A DNA stretch of 64,000 bases from Carettochelys insculpta. Its lineage: Eukaryota; Chordata; Testudines; Carettochelyidae. Each line of letters begins with the position of its first letter. The first letter of the stretch is position 1. Position numbers and translations under genes: made by a program. The notes under the pieces are model-generated. The model saw only the letters and a list, made by a program, of their open reading frames with translations, was not told the origin of the DNA and ran no database searches. The stretch covers positions 240,296,501 through 240,360,500 of the forward strand of contig NC_134137.1 of NCBI RefSeq assembly GCF_033958435.1, in the 5' to 3' direction. Shown in pieces: positions 34,985 through 46,496 of the stretch.

Positions 34985-35230
34985 CTTATATACACCCTCT
35001 ACGAACAGAATCAGAGATCATCCCCTTGACCACACCACCTCCAATAAATCATTCAGTTAACAAATCACAGGCTCCATCTCTCCTTGCACTCTCCAGCTCC
35101 AAAACATGTCTGAGAATCACATCAGACACCCCCTCTCTGATCCGATCCAGGTCTGCCATATCTTAAGGAACTGGCATATAGCTGCCTCCTCCTTTGACTA
35201 TATCCACCTCCAGTATACCACTGTAACAAT
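34985..35230. repeat. Degenerate ~55-60-bp minisatellite (second block)
   Basis: It has the same loose consensus as 30.9-32.4 kb: cactctccagctccaaaaca, tcacatcagacaccccctct, ctgatccgatccaggtctgc, cctccagtataccactg. The separation from the main block is filled by TE insertions (Tigger-like MITE, CR1 pieces), which may have split one array. Confidence 0.4.
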
Positions 35231-36094
35231 CCATACAACCTCAGGTCTGTAACAGGAGCACAACAGGAAGTGTAAGTATTATGGGAGGAGGGACAAGTGA
35301 AGTGGGAAATATGGGTATTAAGGCCTTAGGGTAGGTTTTTGTGACCATCTCTGCTCATCACCATCAAGGTTGCTTGGGTAAGCACAGAGTGAAAGGAGAG
35401 TAATAGTATTCAGGTACCATGAACCTCACTCTGATTTCCTATCTCCTATGTGCCATAAAAGTCAGAAAACTCAGCAAATAAACCACACAGGAAAGCAATA
35501 AAGTGCCCAGGGTTCAGACAGTCCAGAACCTCCAGTCAACTTCCTCAACAGCCTTGTCAGGGTCAGAGCAAATACCATGGTTACCCACCTTTGCCGACGG
35601 AGTGGGGGCACTATTAAATGCCCTGCTGGGCACTGAAGCCAGGAGTCGATGTAGGCCTCAGGCCCTACTTACTATCGGGAAGATAAGAGGGAGGAGATGG
35701 AAGACAGAAGGAGATTTACTCTTTGGACAAATTAAACCCAGGCTGTTTCCCCTACTTAGGTGCAGGTTAACCACTGCAGGTTGAACAGAACCATTGGTTA
35801 TTTTTCCCCTGGGGCTCCACCCACTGGGGTTTGAACCAGGCCTCCTTGCTACTATCCCTAAGGATGCAGGTCTGCCTTTGACTGAACCCAGATCTCACAG
35901 AGTGTCATCTCCTGAGGGGTATGTGTGCAGTGAAGACTGAATCCAGACTCTACAGTCACTGCCTTTAGGGACATATCCCCATTCAGAATTAAACTCAGTC
36001 CCCTGATGTCTGTGCTTGAGGAAGGGAAATATACCTACCAACCAGGCCCCCTTGCTATTATTCCTAGAAGGGAATATTCCCTGGAGATTTACGT
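35231..36094. other. No feature recognised
   Basis: No exon or nameable repeat was seen. An open frame at 35503-35784 (plus) is not recognisable. Confidence 0.5.
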
Positions 36095-36188
36095 TTGTAT
36101 CCTAAGCAGGTCTTTGCCCATGAAAGCTTATGCTCCAAAAATAACTGTTAGTCTATAAGATGCCACAGGACTTCTTGTTGTATCCTAA
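36095..36188 (+). mobile_element. Solo Penelope-like 3' tail (subfamily B) with 11-bp TSD
   Basis: The tail gcaggtctttgcccatgaaa, gcttatgctcc, gttagtctataagatgccac, aggacttcttgttg lies between direct repeats TTGTATCCTAA at 36095-36105 and 36178-36188. The TTG overlaps the tail's own TTGTTG ending, so the certain duplication is 8 bp or more. The tail is truncated before the acagactaacac segment. Confidence 0.78.
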
Positions 36189-37013
36189 AATGGTGGACCA
36201 CTCTCCTCTCTCTCTCCTGCCTACTTTCATGAAGTTGCTTGTTCGACACCATTACATTCTTGATTAAATCTTCTGACATGGCTCAGCTGCAATTCCTGTA
36301 CAAGGCCTCACGTCTCTCCCTTCCCAGCTCCCTCTGGAATGTGGCAATAAAGCAAAGTTCCCCTCCCGTAGTACTGCAAAGAGAGACACAATCCAGTTCT
36401 CTTACCTGCTGGGTGTCACATCCTGGATTTTTGGGCCAGTGCTTTGCTTTGAGCCCAGCTCCAGTCGCTGTTCCTGCTGTCGTTCCTACAATAGGAATCA
36501 GATTTAAGTTTTTCTGTCTTCCCTGAGGCTGAAGGTATTTCATTTGTGTCTAACTTTTCAGGTGAGTGGGGCACACCTACTCTAGCTGGGAGAGACAGGA
36601 AGCAAGGAGAGCTACGGGCTGATTGGTCTTCTCTGAAGCACAGAGTCTAGTAAGGAAATACAGAACTCACAATCACAGACCAAGTTAAGAGAGGAGAGAG
36701 AGAAAGCTGAGCACAAAGCAAAGTGAAAGAATAATACAGGGAGACGAGGAAGAAAGGAGAGACAGGAAGAAAGGCTACAGCCTTAGATTATTTACCCGTT
36801 AAGAAGTCACCACCCTTTCAAAAACAAAAATATCTGAGTCTGTGATTTTTCTGGTGGCAAAAGCAGTGTTTGGGTCAGTGCCATCTAGAAATGTAAAGCT
36901 GAATCATAACTGGTTTACTTTTTTGTTTCACCTTAAAAATGTAAACAAATCCAGTATTGCCTGCCTCTGCCATTCAACAATCAAGCCCTAAGAAATAATG
37001 GCGTAAAAATCAT
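36189..37013. other. No feature recognised
   Basis: About 36,660-36,780 is a purine-rich stretch. No gene evidence was found. Confidence 0.5.
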
Positions 37014-39330
37014 GAGATTTAAAGGATAGGTTACAAACCACTGTTAATAACTCCGCAATTTCACATTTGAGTTCTTTCAGAACCCTTGGGTGAATACCGT
37101 CTGGTCCTGGAGACTTGTTACTATTCAGCTTATCAATTAACTCCAAAACCTCCTCTAATGTCACTTCAATCTGGGAGAGTTCCTCAGATTTGTCACCTAA
37201 AAAGGCTGGCTCAGATTTAGGAACCTCTGTAACATCCTCAGCCGTGAAGACTGAAGCAAAGAAATCATTTAATCGCTTCGCAATGGCACTGTCTTCCTTG
37301 ATCGCTCCTTTTATATCTTTATCGTCCAAGGGCCTCACTGCTTTTTTAGCAGGCTTCCTGCTTCTAATGTATTTAAAAAACATTTTACTATCATTTTTTG
37401 AATTTTTGAATTTTTTGAATGTTCCTCAAAATCTTTTTTGGCTTTTCTTACTACATTATGACACTTAATTTGGGAGTGTTTATGTTCCTTTCTATTTTCC
37501 TCACTAGGATTTGACTTCCACTTTTTAAAAGCTGCCCTTTTCTCTCTCACTGCCTTTTTAACATGGCTGTTAAGCCATGGTGGTTCTTTGTTAGGTCTCT
37601 TACTGTATTTTTTTATTTGGGGTATACATTTAAGTTGGGCCTCTAGTATGGTGTCTTTAAACAGTTTCCATGCAGCTTCCAGGGATTTTAGTTTAGTTAC
37701 TCTATCTTTTAGTTTCTGTTTAACTAGCTTCCTCATTTTAGTGTAATTCCCCTTTTTGAAATTAAATGCCGGAGTGTTTGACCGCTGCGGTGTTCTTCCC
37801 AACACAGGAATATTAAAAGTTATTATATTGTGGTCACTATTTCCAAGCGGTCCAGTAACAGTTACCTCTTGGACCAGATCCTGCGTTCCAGTCAGGACTA
37901 GATCGAGAATTGACTCTCCTCTTGTGGGTTCCTGTACTAGCTGCTCCAAGAAGCAGTCATTTAAGGCATCAAGAAATTTAATCTCTGAATCCCGTGCTGA
38001 GGTGACATGTACCCAATCAATATGGGGATAATTGAAATCTCCTATTATTACTGTGTTTTTTATTTTGATAGCCTCTCTAATCTCCCTTAACATTTCAGCA
38101 TCACTATCACTATCCTGGTTAGGTGGTCGGTAATATATTCCTAATGCCATATTCATATTAGAGGAATGAATTGTTATCCATAATGATTCTATGGAACATT
38201 TTGATTCCTTTAGGATTTTTGCTTCATTTGATTCTATATTAACCTTCACATATAGTACCACTCCACCACCGGAATGACCTGTTCTATCTTTCCAATATAA
38301 TTTATATCCCGGTATGATAGTGTCCCACTGATTGTCCTCATTCCACCATGTTTCTGTGATGCCTATTATGTCAACTTCCTCCTTTGCTATGAGGTACTCC
38401 AGTTCACCCATCTTATTAGACAGACTCCTAGCATTTGTGTAAAAGCACTTTAAAAAACTACCGCTATTTATATGTCCGCCTTTCACAGACGCCTTGGATT
38501 TTTTTATATGTGATTGTTTCACATCTGATCTTGCCCATATATTATTTCCCACATTCCCTATCTGACTAACTTCTAGGGAATCCCTATCTATGGAGCCTCA
38601 TGTAAGAGAAGTCTCCGTCCGATCCAGGTGCTCCCCCGCACCAATCGGCTTTTCCCCACCTCTTAGTTTAAAAACTGCTCTACGACCTTTTTAATGTTTA
38701 ATGCCAGCAGTCTGGATCCGCCTTGATTTAGGGGGAGCCCATCATTCCTGTATAGTCTCCCCCTACCCCAAAAGTGTCCCCAGTTCCTAATAAATCTAAA
38801 CCCCTCTTCCCTACATCATCGTCTCATCCACGCATTGAGACTCTGAAGTTCTGCCTGTCTATCTGGCCCTGCGCGTGGAACTGGAAGCATTCCAGAGAAT
38901 GCCACCATAGATGTTCTGGATTTCAGTCTCTTTCCTAGTAACCTAAATTTGGCCTCCAGAACATCTCTTCTACCCTTCCCTATGTCATTGGTACCGACAT
39001 GTACCACGACCACCGGCTCCTCCCCAGCACTGCCCATAAGTCTGTCTAGATGCCTCGAGAGATCCGCAACCTTTGCACCAGGCAGGCAAGTCACCATACG
39101 GTTCTCCCGGTCATCACAAACCCAACTATCTATATTTCTAATGATCGAATCCCCCACTACTAAAACCTGCTTCTTCCTAACAGCTGGTGCTCCCTGCCCC
39201 GGAGAAGCATCCTCGGCGCGAGAGGATACCATAGCACCCTCTGGAGGTTTAAGCTCTGAGTTATTTGAAGAGCTTTCAGGGTGCATTGAGAGGAAGATCA
39301 TTCCCTCCAGTAGAGGCAGTTAGTGCTCTA
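37014..39330 (-). mobile_element. CR1 LINE, inverted 5' half (ORF1, endonuclease, start of RT)
   Basis: Read on the minus strand, the order is ORF1 then ORF2. ORF1 (39301-38816) carries an SGNH/esterase-like domain with VLVVGDSIIRNIDSWVCDD and VVVVHVGTNDIGKGRRD, as in CR1 ORF1. ORF2 endonuclease (38552-37335) has KCFYTNARSLSNKMGEL, DIIGITETWW, SGGGVVLYVK, IIGDFNYPHIDW and GNSDHNIITFN, the APE-type catalytic motifs. After a frameshift near 37385, the RT entry NSNKSPGPDGIHPRVLKEL follows to about 37020. The sequence stops abruptly at the equivalent of GTAACCTATCCTTTAAATC. The continuation of the same element lies on the opposite strand from about 39350. This half is 5'-truncated inside ORF1 and carries the APE endonuclease that nicks target DNA. 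Confidence 0.88.
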
Positions 39331-39344
39331 CAGAACAGGTAAAG

Positions 39345-40868
39345 CCAAGGACTGAAATATAACGCAAATATTTAAAAAAGGCTCTAGAGGAGACCCTGGC
39401 AATTATAGACCGATAAGTCTAACATCAGTACCAGGCAAATTAGTAGAAACAATAGTAAAGAATAAAATTGCAAGGCACGTAGAAGAGCACAAATTGTTGG
39501 GCAAAAGTCAGCATGGTTTCTGCAGAGGGAAGTCGTGTCTAACTAATCTATTAGAATCTTTGAAGGGGTTAATAAACATGCAGACAAGGGTCACCCAGTG
39601 GACATAATATACCTAGATTTCCAGAAAGCCTTTGACACGGTCCCACACCAAAGGCTTTTATGTAAATTAGGTGGTCATGGGATAGGAGGAAAGATCCTTT
39701 CATGGATCGGGAATTGGCTAAAAGACAGAAAACAAAGGGTTGGAATAAATGGTAAATTTTCACAATGGAGGGGGGTAACTAGTGGTGTTCCCCAGGGGTC
39801 AGTCCTGGGACCGATCCTGTTCAACTTGTTCATCAATGATCTAGAAAATGAGGTAAGCAGTGAGGTGGCAAAGTTTGCAGATGACACCAAGTTGTTCAGG
39901 ACAGTCAAAACCAAAAGGGATTGTGAAGAACTACAAAAAGATCTCAGCAAACTGAGTGATTGGGCAGCAAAATGGCAAATGAAATTTAGTGTGGGTAAGT
40001 GTAAGGTAATGCACATTGGAAAAAATAACCCAAATTACATGTACAACATGATGGGGTCAAATTTAGCTACGACAGATCAGGAATAGCTAGTGGATAGTTG
40101 TCTGAAGACACCCACACAGTGTGCAGTGGCAGTTAGTAAAGCAAATAGGATGTTAGGAATTATTAAAAAAGGGATCGATAATAAGACAAAAGATTTCATA
40201 CTTCCCCTACATAAAACTATGGTATGCCCACATCTTGAGTACTGTGTGCAGATGTGGTCTCCTCACCTCAAAAAAGATATATTGGCATTAGAAAAGGTTC
40301 AGAAAAGGGCGACTAAGATGATTAGGGGTTTGGAACGGGTCCCATATGGGGAGAGGCTAGAGAGACTGGGACTTTTCAGTCTGGAAAAGAGGCGACTGAG
40401 GGGCGATATGATAGAGGTATATAAAATCATGAATGGTGTGGAGAAAGTGAATATAGAAAAATTATTTACCTTTTCCCATAATACAAGAACTAGGGGACAC
40501 CAAATGAAATTGATGGGTAGTAGGTTCAAAACTAATAAAAGGAAATTTTTCTTCACACAGCGCACAGTCAACCTGTGGAACTCCTTGCCAGAGGAGGCGG
40601 TGAAGGCCAGGACTCTATTAAGGTTTAAAAAAGAGCTCGATAAATTTTTGCAGGTTAGGTCCATAAATGGCTATTAGCCAGGGGTAAAGTATGGTGCCCT
40701 AGCCTTCAGTACAAGGGCAGGAGATGGATGGCAGGAGATAAATCACTTGATCATTGTCTTCTGTTCTCCTTCTCTGGGGCACCTGGCATTGGCCACTGTC
40801 AGCAGACGGGATACTGGGCTGGATGGACCTTTGGTCTGACCCAGTATGGCCATTCTTATGTTCTTATG
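39345..40868 (+). mobile_element. CR1 LINE, direct 3' half (RT core to 3' terminus)
   Basis: It starts near ataacgcaaatatttaaaaa (family FKKGSRGDPGNYRPISLT). It covers the RT fingers and palm (YLDFQKAFDTVPHQRL, GVPQGSVLGPILFNLFINDL, KFADDTKLF), with a stop at about 40084 before the thumb. The C-terminal part ([40 protein letters not shown]) and the 3' UTR with cattcttatgttcttatg at 40851-40868 follow. The F-A-D-D active-site motif is intact, but early frameshifts (about 39575-39600) and the stop make it non-functional. Its 5' boundary abuts the inverted half, which makes the two halves one twin-primed copy. Confidence 0.9.
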
Positions 40869-41894
40869 TAAATATAAAACACCAAAACTGATAATACAAA
40901 CAAAAAAACCCAAAACCCCTATAATTACTTATCAGCCCTGCCCCCACCCCAAACAGGATTTCCTTAGAACAAAAAGAAAACATACCGAATAAAAATCGAA
41001 AAATCACAGTAAATAAAAGTTATGCTTCTGAGACCTCATCTGCACTTACCTTAATGGTTCGTCGACTTCAGCTACCAGCCTGCATAGCTGAAGGCAACAT
41101 ACCTACCATGCTGACTTCCATGCAGTAAGGTTAACCAGGGCTCCTCTCCCATCTGACTTCCATGCAGTAAGGTCAATGAGGGCTCCTCTCCCTTCTTCAG
41201 GTATTTTGCAGAGTCATCATAACCTCACTTACAACACCGTCACATCTCCAAACATTTCTTCAGACACACAAGTGCTAAGAAAGGCAATTTTTTTTAAAAA
41301 AATGAGATACCAAGGACCTCTCTCCCCACGTACACCACACCCATCTTTCCAAAGGTGCACACTCTTCCTATTCATCTGAATTCTTTCAAGCTATACCACT
41401 TAAACTTTTTCCAGCTTTGGTTCCCTCCCCACAACCAAAGGAATCTGAGCTAAAAATATCTGGAAACCTATCTAACAACTTTCATCAATCAGATCATACT
41501 ACTTTTACAAGTCAGAGACCCAGCTAAAAAAATATACCTTAAAACAACTAACATTTGTCTTAAATTAACCAAATAAAGGTTTTTTACAAAAACCAGAAAA
41601 CCAGTTTAAACAAATCTTAAAAGAGCTGTAAAAACACAAAGAAAAGGCCGCAGGACAACTATCCAAATATGGATGATATTTACTGAGCTGAGAGTGACTC
41701 AGCTCCAGCTCTCTCATTATCTCCCTCCCCAATAGTAATTCAAACTGATGAATAATACTTAAATAACAATATAGTTCATAACAAGTAATACCCTCAAAAT
41801 AACGTCCACAGGCTTATTTAATGGTCCCCTGCTGTATGCAAATTAGCAGCTGTTCCTATTGGAGGACCTGGAATAAGAGACAGCTCCTCCCAGA
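40869..41894. other. No gene recognised
   Basis: This is AT-rich sequence with short local duplications (ctgacttccatgcagtaagg at about 41113 and 41155). There is no exon. Confidence 0.5.
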
Positions 41895-42870
41895 GGCCGT
41901 TTCCACACAGGCCACTTTCTCTGAAAGTGGCATGGTAATGCACGGCCCAAAATATGCTAATGAGGCACAGATGTAAATTCCCCATGCCTCATGAGCATAC
42001 GGTCACGTGTTTTGGAGTCCGGAAGACCATTCTTCTGGACTCCAAAACACTGTTTAGAAGCGCAGCCCCTGGGCATCTTCAGGAAGGAAGTCCTTCTTCT
42101 GGAGGCCCCTTCTTCCCAAAAATTTTTGGGAAGCATATTAATGAAGGAGTTTGGAAGATGCTAATGAGGCGGTGACATGAATATGAAGCACCTCATTAGC
42201 ATAATGGTGGCCATGTGCACTTCGAAAGTGACACTTCTGGAACACATGCCACAAGTGTAGACAGTGGCTTTTCAAAAGGACCCCCCCTGATTTCGAAAGC
42301 CCCTTCTTCCTATTTGGCTGTGGCCACACTTGACCAAAACTTCAAAATGGCCACGCTAATGGCCAAATCAAAGCATACTAATGAGGCACTGAACTGAATA
42401 TTCAGCACCTCATTAGCATTAGCATGCTGCCAGCCGCGGCGCTTCAAAAGTGCTGCTTTTGAACCCGCGCAGCTCAGCACGGCTACACGGGGGTCCTTTT
42501 TGAAAGGACCCCTGTGTAGCCATGCCAAGCCACACGTGTTCAAAAGCGGCACTATGCTAATGCTAATGAAGTGCTGAATATTGAATTTAGTGCCACATTC
42601 GTATACTTTGATTTGGCCATTAGCGTGGCAATTTTGAAGTTTTGGCCAAATGTGGCCACAGCCTTTGGTTTTAGGAAGAAGGGGCTTTGGAAGTCAGAAG
42701 GTTCTTTTGAAAGGCCCTGTCTACACAGGTGGTGTACATTCTGAAAGTGGCACTTTTGAATCACACATGGCTGCCATTATGTTAATGAGGCACTGCATAT
42801 TTATGTCAGCACCTCATTTGCATCTTACGAATTGCTTCATTATCATGTCCCCTCCCAGAGGAGAGGGAAC
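41895..42870. mobile_element. Composite palindromic MITE (nested)
   Basis: The left end ggccgtttccacacaggcca is followed by three hairpin-bearing segments. The arms 42140-42307 and 42669-42865 are long inverted repeats of each other (agccccttcttcct versus aggaagaaggggct). At their centre sits a second palindromic element, 42312-42668, with TIRs ggctgtggccacacttgacc and its inverse (ggccaaatgtggccacagcc), flanked by ttt on both sides. Several copies of the hairpin ctaatgaggcactg...cagcacctcattag are present. There is no coding capacity. TIRs resemble PIF/Harbinger-type CTACAC ends. Confidence 0.72.
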
Positions 42871-44349
42871 CTGTAGGGCTAATGTGTGTAACTACAGTTC
42901 TTTGAGTAGTTTTAAAGGGTTTGTTTTGGAGGTGGGGCTTTGAATAAGAGATCTTCATTTGGCTGGTCTGAAAGATTTTTAACGACTCGATTTTCCTATT
43001 TCTGCTGTTTAGATATTGACAGTAATTTATACCCCTGAAATATCTGTCATCTGATTTGCTGTTCATTGGTTACCAAATTGAAATCTGACTAAAGCCCAGA
43101 AGTTTCCTCTAAGACCTTTTGCATTGTTGTCTGGTGGCAAATGAGGTGATAGAGTGAGGAAAAAAGGTGTAATGTGTGAGGTCTGTGATGGGGCAAAAGC
43201 CAAAGCAGTATAGGTAGTATCTGCCTCTGAAGACGTGTCTGGAGGTACCCAAGCAATGCTGACTTTTTTGTGGAGAAAATTAATTCATAGGACAGGTGGA
43301 TGGGGGGATTGTATGCCTTTCTGAAACCTTGAAGTGATCTCCCCCAGCATAGGTAATGTGTGTGGGGTTCATAGGGGGCTGCATGGATCCCTATATCACC
43401 CCCGGCACACACACACACACACATTCACCGTGAGTGCTGCACCACTTCTGATGAGTACAGGTGCAATCCTTTCCCTCCTCCTCCACAGCAGTGCGGCCCA
43501 AAAGCACTACTCCTAGGCTGTGCAATTCCATGGGAGTGGGGGGACTGCCCCTGCACCCTGCAGAAGCGTCATGGCACTGCCATGGGAAGAGGCAGACGGT
43601 GGCGGAGCAGAGATGGGAGGGGAGGAGCATGGGCACACAGCAGGGGGAGACAGGGAGGGGCATGGGCAGAGAAGGAGTGGGGCCTGGGCAGGGCCGGGAG
43701 GGGGCAGGGCAGGGGCACTTAGCTGTTACCTCCCTGCACCAGTGGCCTCTGTTCCCCCATGCAAACAGCCGCTGTGCAGGTTAACACTAACTAGCCTTTG
43801 CACTCCTCCAGTTACGGCAGTGGTTATAATCCAGAGAATCACCAGCCCGGGCCAGACCTGAAGTCTTTTGTCCAGTTACAAGCATATTTGTTGATTTATG
43901 AGTGAATGAATGCAGCAAGTATGTTCCTAAGGGGACCTGAGGCAGGGGCTCCGCTCCTGCTCCAGGCCCAACCCCCACCTCACCCCTTCACGCCCCTACC
44001 TCTGCCACCTCCAACCCCCACTGTACCCCTTCCTTGACAACCTCTTCACTGATGTGAGCTGGGAGATGACCTGCAGCCTGGTGCAGGGCAGCCACGCTGC
44101 TTCTCTGCAAGCCTTGCACTCAGCACAGTCTGCTCCATTCCACTGCCCCTCTCTTAGCCCACAGCGCTCCACTTTGCCATGGTTTGCCTTCCTGTTGCCT
44201 CTGCTCCCCCAAACCCTACATTGTTCAGAGCAGAGCAGAGCAGAGCCCAGGTTACTCCTCTTCCTGCTCCCCTCTGTGAGTGCAGGGGGTGGGGTGACAC
44301 CTGTTGGTCCCCTGTACCTGGCCTCCCACGTAATCTCCCAGGCTGCCCT
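42871..44349. other. No gene recognised; GC-richer spacer
   Basis: There is a (CA)n run at about 43404-43424 and a short CAGAG tandem at about 44221-44246. The plus-strand frames at 43461-43861 are GC-rich chance frames. No recognisable domains. Confidence 0.5.
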
Positions 44350-45210
44350 GGGACTCATGGGTCCTGTCCAAAAGACACGCTTTCAGAAGCGGCACGCTAA
44401 TGAGCTAACTGGAAGATGCTGATGAGGTGCAGATTCAAATTTTCTGCACCTCATTAGCATATTGGCACGTGGTTTGGTGCCCGGAAGAAGCTCTTCCGGA
44501 CTCTGAAGTACATGTGAAGATGTCCGGCCCGCGGGGATCTTCCAGAAGGAAATTTTGGGGAAGGGGCTTCCAGAAGGAGGGTTTCCTTCTGGAAGATCCT
44601 CGCTGGCCGCACGTCTCCACGTGTACTTCAGAGTCTGGAGGAGCTTCTTCAAGGTTCCAAACCAAGTGCCAATATGCTAATGAGGTATGCAAAATTTGCA
44701 TCCATGCCTCATTAGCATCTTCTGGCTAGCTCAATAACATGCTGCTTCTGGAAGAAGCGGCATGTGGAGATACAGCCCTGCTCCCTTTCAGAATGTGCAT
44801 GTAAATACAGCTATTTGAAAATGCAAATGAGGCGCTGATATGAATATTCAGCACCTCGTTTGCATAACAGCAGCCATCCAGCCTGTCAAAAGTGCTGATT
44901 TTGAAATAAAAATAGCTGTGTAGACCAGGTTTCTTTGAAAGGGTACCCCGATTTCCAAAGCAACCTTCTTCCTAAGGACCGTGGCCACACTAGCCCCTCC
45001 TCTCGGAAGGTCTATAGTAATGTGGCACGTCGGAATATGATAATGAGGCTCTCCATGAATATGCAGTGCCTCATTACCATAATGGGAGCCGCACACACTT
45101 TGAAACTGCCAGTTTCCAAATGTATGCCACCCGGGCAGCCAGGGGCTTTTCAAAACAGCCCCCTGGTTTTGAAAGCCCTTTCTTCCCATCTTGTTTTGTA
45201 ATGAGAGTGG
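44350..45210. mobile_element. Composite palindromic MITEs, two adjacent copies
   Basis: Copy one spans about 44356-44775. Its arms contain gcggcacgctaatgag and, inverted, cattagcatcttctggctag; the centre is the palindrome cttccagaaggagg/cttctggaagatcc. Copy two spans about 44765-45205, with atgcaaatgaggcgctgata / ctcgtttgcataac and tatagtaatg...ctccatgaatatgcagtgcc, and an internal ggccacactagcccc TIR-like sequence at about 44987. Both share the hairpin of the other MITEs. There is no coding capacity. Confidence 0.65.
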
Positions 45211-45702
45211 GTACAACTGGAAGGTAGTGTCCCAAAGAGGACCCAAGAATCCTGTGAGTGATGCAAATCCCAAACAGAGCACAGACAAGAGCAGGGAGTA
45301 GCGGTGGATGACACACTGGCCAGAGGGAGGTGCCAGCGGAGGAAATGCGCTAATTCCCTCATTGACCAGCAGGAGGTGCTGTGACAGGGAGTGTGTCCTG
45401 TGACACATGAAATTAGCCACACTTCCTTTTAGGCAAAACAGCTGGATAGTAGCAAGGGAGAATAATCAGAAGCAGAAACAAGTTTTCCCAAACATTGTGG
45501 CCTGGAAGGGGATAATTTGCTGCTGGGGTTTATAAACTTGTAATTACCTTCAGGAAGGAAAAAAAAGGCAAAGAAAGCATGTCAGGGCTCATGTCTCCTC
45601 CAGAGTCTCAGAGTCTGCAGGGAGAGCAGTATCTGAGGGTGGAGGAGCAGCAACCAGGTTAAGGTTGAATGAAAAACTTTTTGTGTTCATTTTACTATAC
45701 AT
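45211..45702. other. No feature recognised
   Basis: No gene or repeat was identified here. Confidence 0.5.
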
Positions 45703-46496
45703 GGAGACAGAGAGATGGCTGTGTTAGTCTGTATTCTATCAAAACAAGAAAGCAGTCATGTAGCACTTTAACAACTAACAATTTATTTAGGCGATGAGTT
45801 TCCGTGGGACAGACCCATTTCTTCAGATCATAGCCCTACCAGAACAGACTCAATATATAAAGCACAGAGGTCCAGAAATTGGTATCAAGGTTGGCAAATC
45901 AGAAGAGCAAGGGGTGGCAGGAGGGTGTAGCCTGTGGTTGCTAATGAAAATCCTCATAAGGTTGGGAGGTTGTCTGTAGGAGAGAACAGGCCTGTCACGT
46001 AGGGCCTTCTGGAGTGTGGCATCCTGATTTAGGATAGTTTGTAGGTCTTTAAAGATGCGTTGCAGTGGTTTGAGTTGGGGGCTGTAGGTGATGACCAGTG
46101 GTGTTCTGTTCTTGGCTTTTTTTGGCCTATCTTGGAGTAGCTGGTCTCTGGGTATTTGTCTGGCCAGGTCAATTTGTTTTTTTACTTCTCTTGGTGGGTA
46201 ATTCAGGTTTATGAATGTTTGGTAGAGATCTGGTAGTGTTTGGTCTCTGTCAGTAGGATCAGATGCAGATTGTACCTAAGGGCTTGACTGTAAATGATGG
46301 ATCGTAATGTATGTACACAAGGGAAGCTAGAAGCATGTAGGTAAGTATAGTGGTCAGTGGGTTTCATGTAGAGTGTGGTACTGATCAGGCCATCCTTGAT
46401 TTGTACTGTAGTGTCCAGAAAAGGTATCTCTCATGTGGAGCGTTCAAGGCATAAGTTGATGGTGGGGTGTAGATTGTTAAAGTCTCTGTGGAAATC
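45703..46496 (-). mobile_element. Penelope-like element, inverted copy: RT C-terminus plus 3' tail, endonuclease deleted
   Basis: Read on the minus strand it begins PDFHRDFNNLHPTINLCLER, then IPFLDTTVQIKDGLISTTLY, MKPTDHYTYLHASSFPC and RSIIYSQALR. It continues through YSPQL and LQKALRDRPVLSYRQPPNLM. These are the post-palm and thumb motifs of PLE reverse transcriptases (consensus FLDTTV...TSLYRKPTDRNTLLH...SIPYSQ...LSYRRA.NL). After NLMRIFISNHRLHPPATPC the frame passes directly into the 3' untranslated tail (SDLPTLIPI...). The GIY-YIG domain is therefore missing by internal deletion. The 3' tail (cagagagatggctgtgttag and agtcatgtagcactttaaca on the plus strand) is the same sequence that occurs as solo or paired tails elsewhere in the window. 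Stops and frameshifts are present. Confidence 0.8.

Noticed and set aside
43461..43861. Overlapping plus-strand frames rich in Gly/Arg and His
   Set aside because: GC-rich local sequence gives long chance frames in two phases; no domain or splice evidence.
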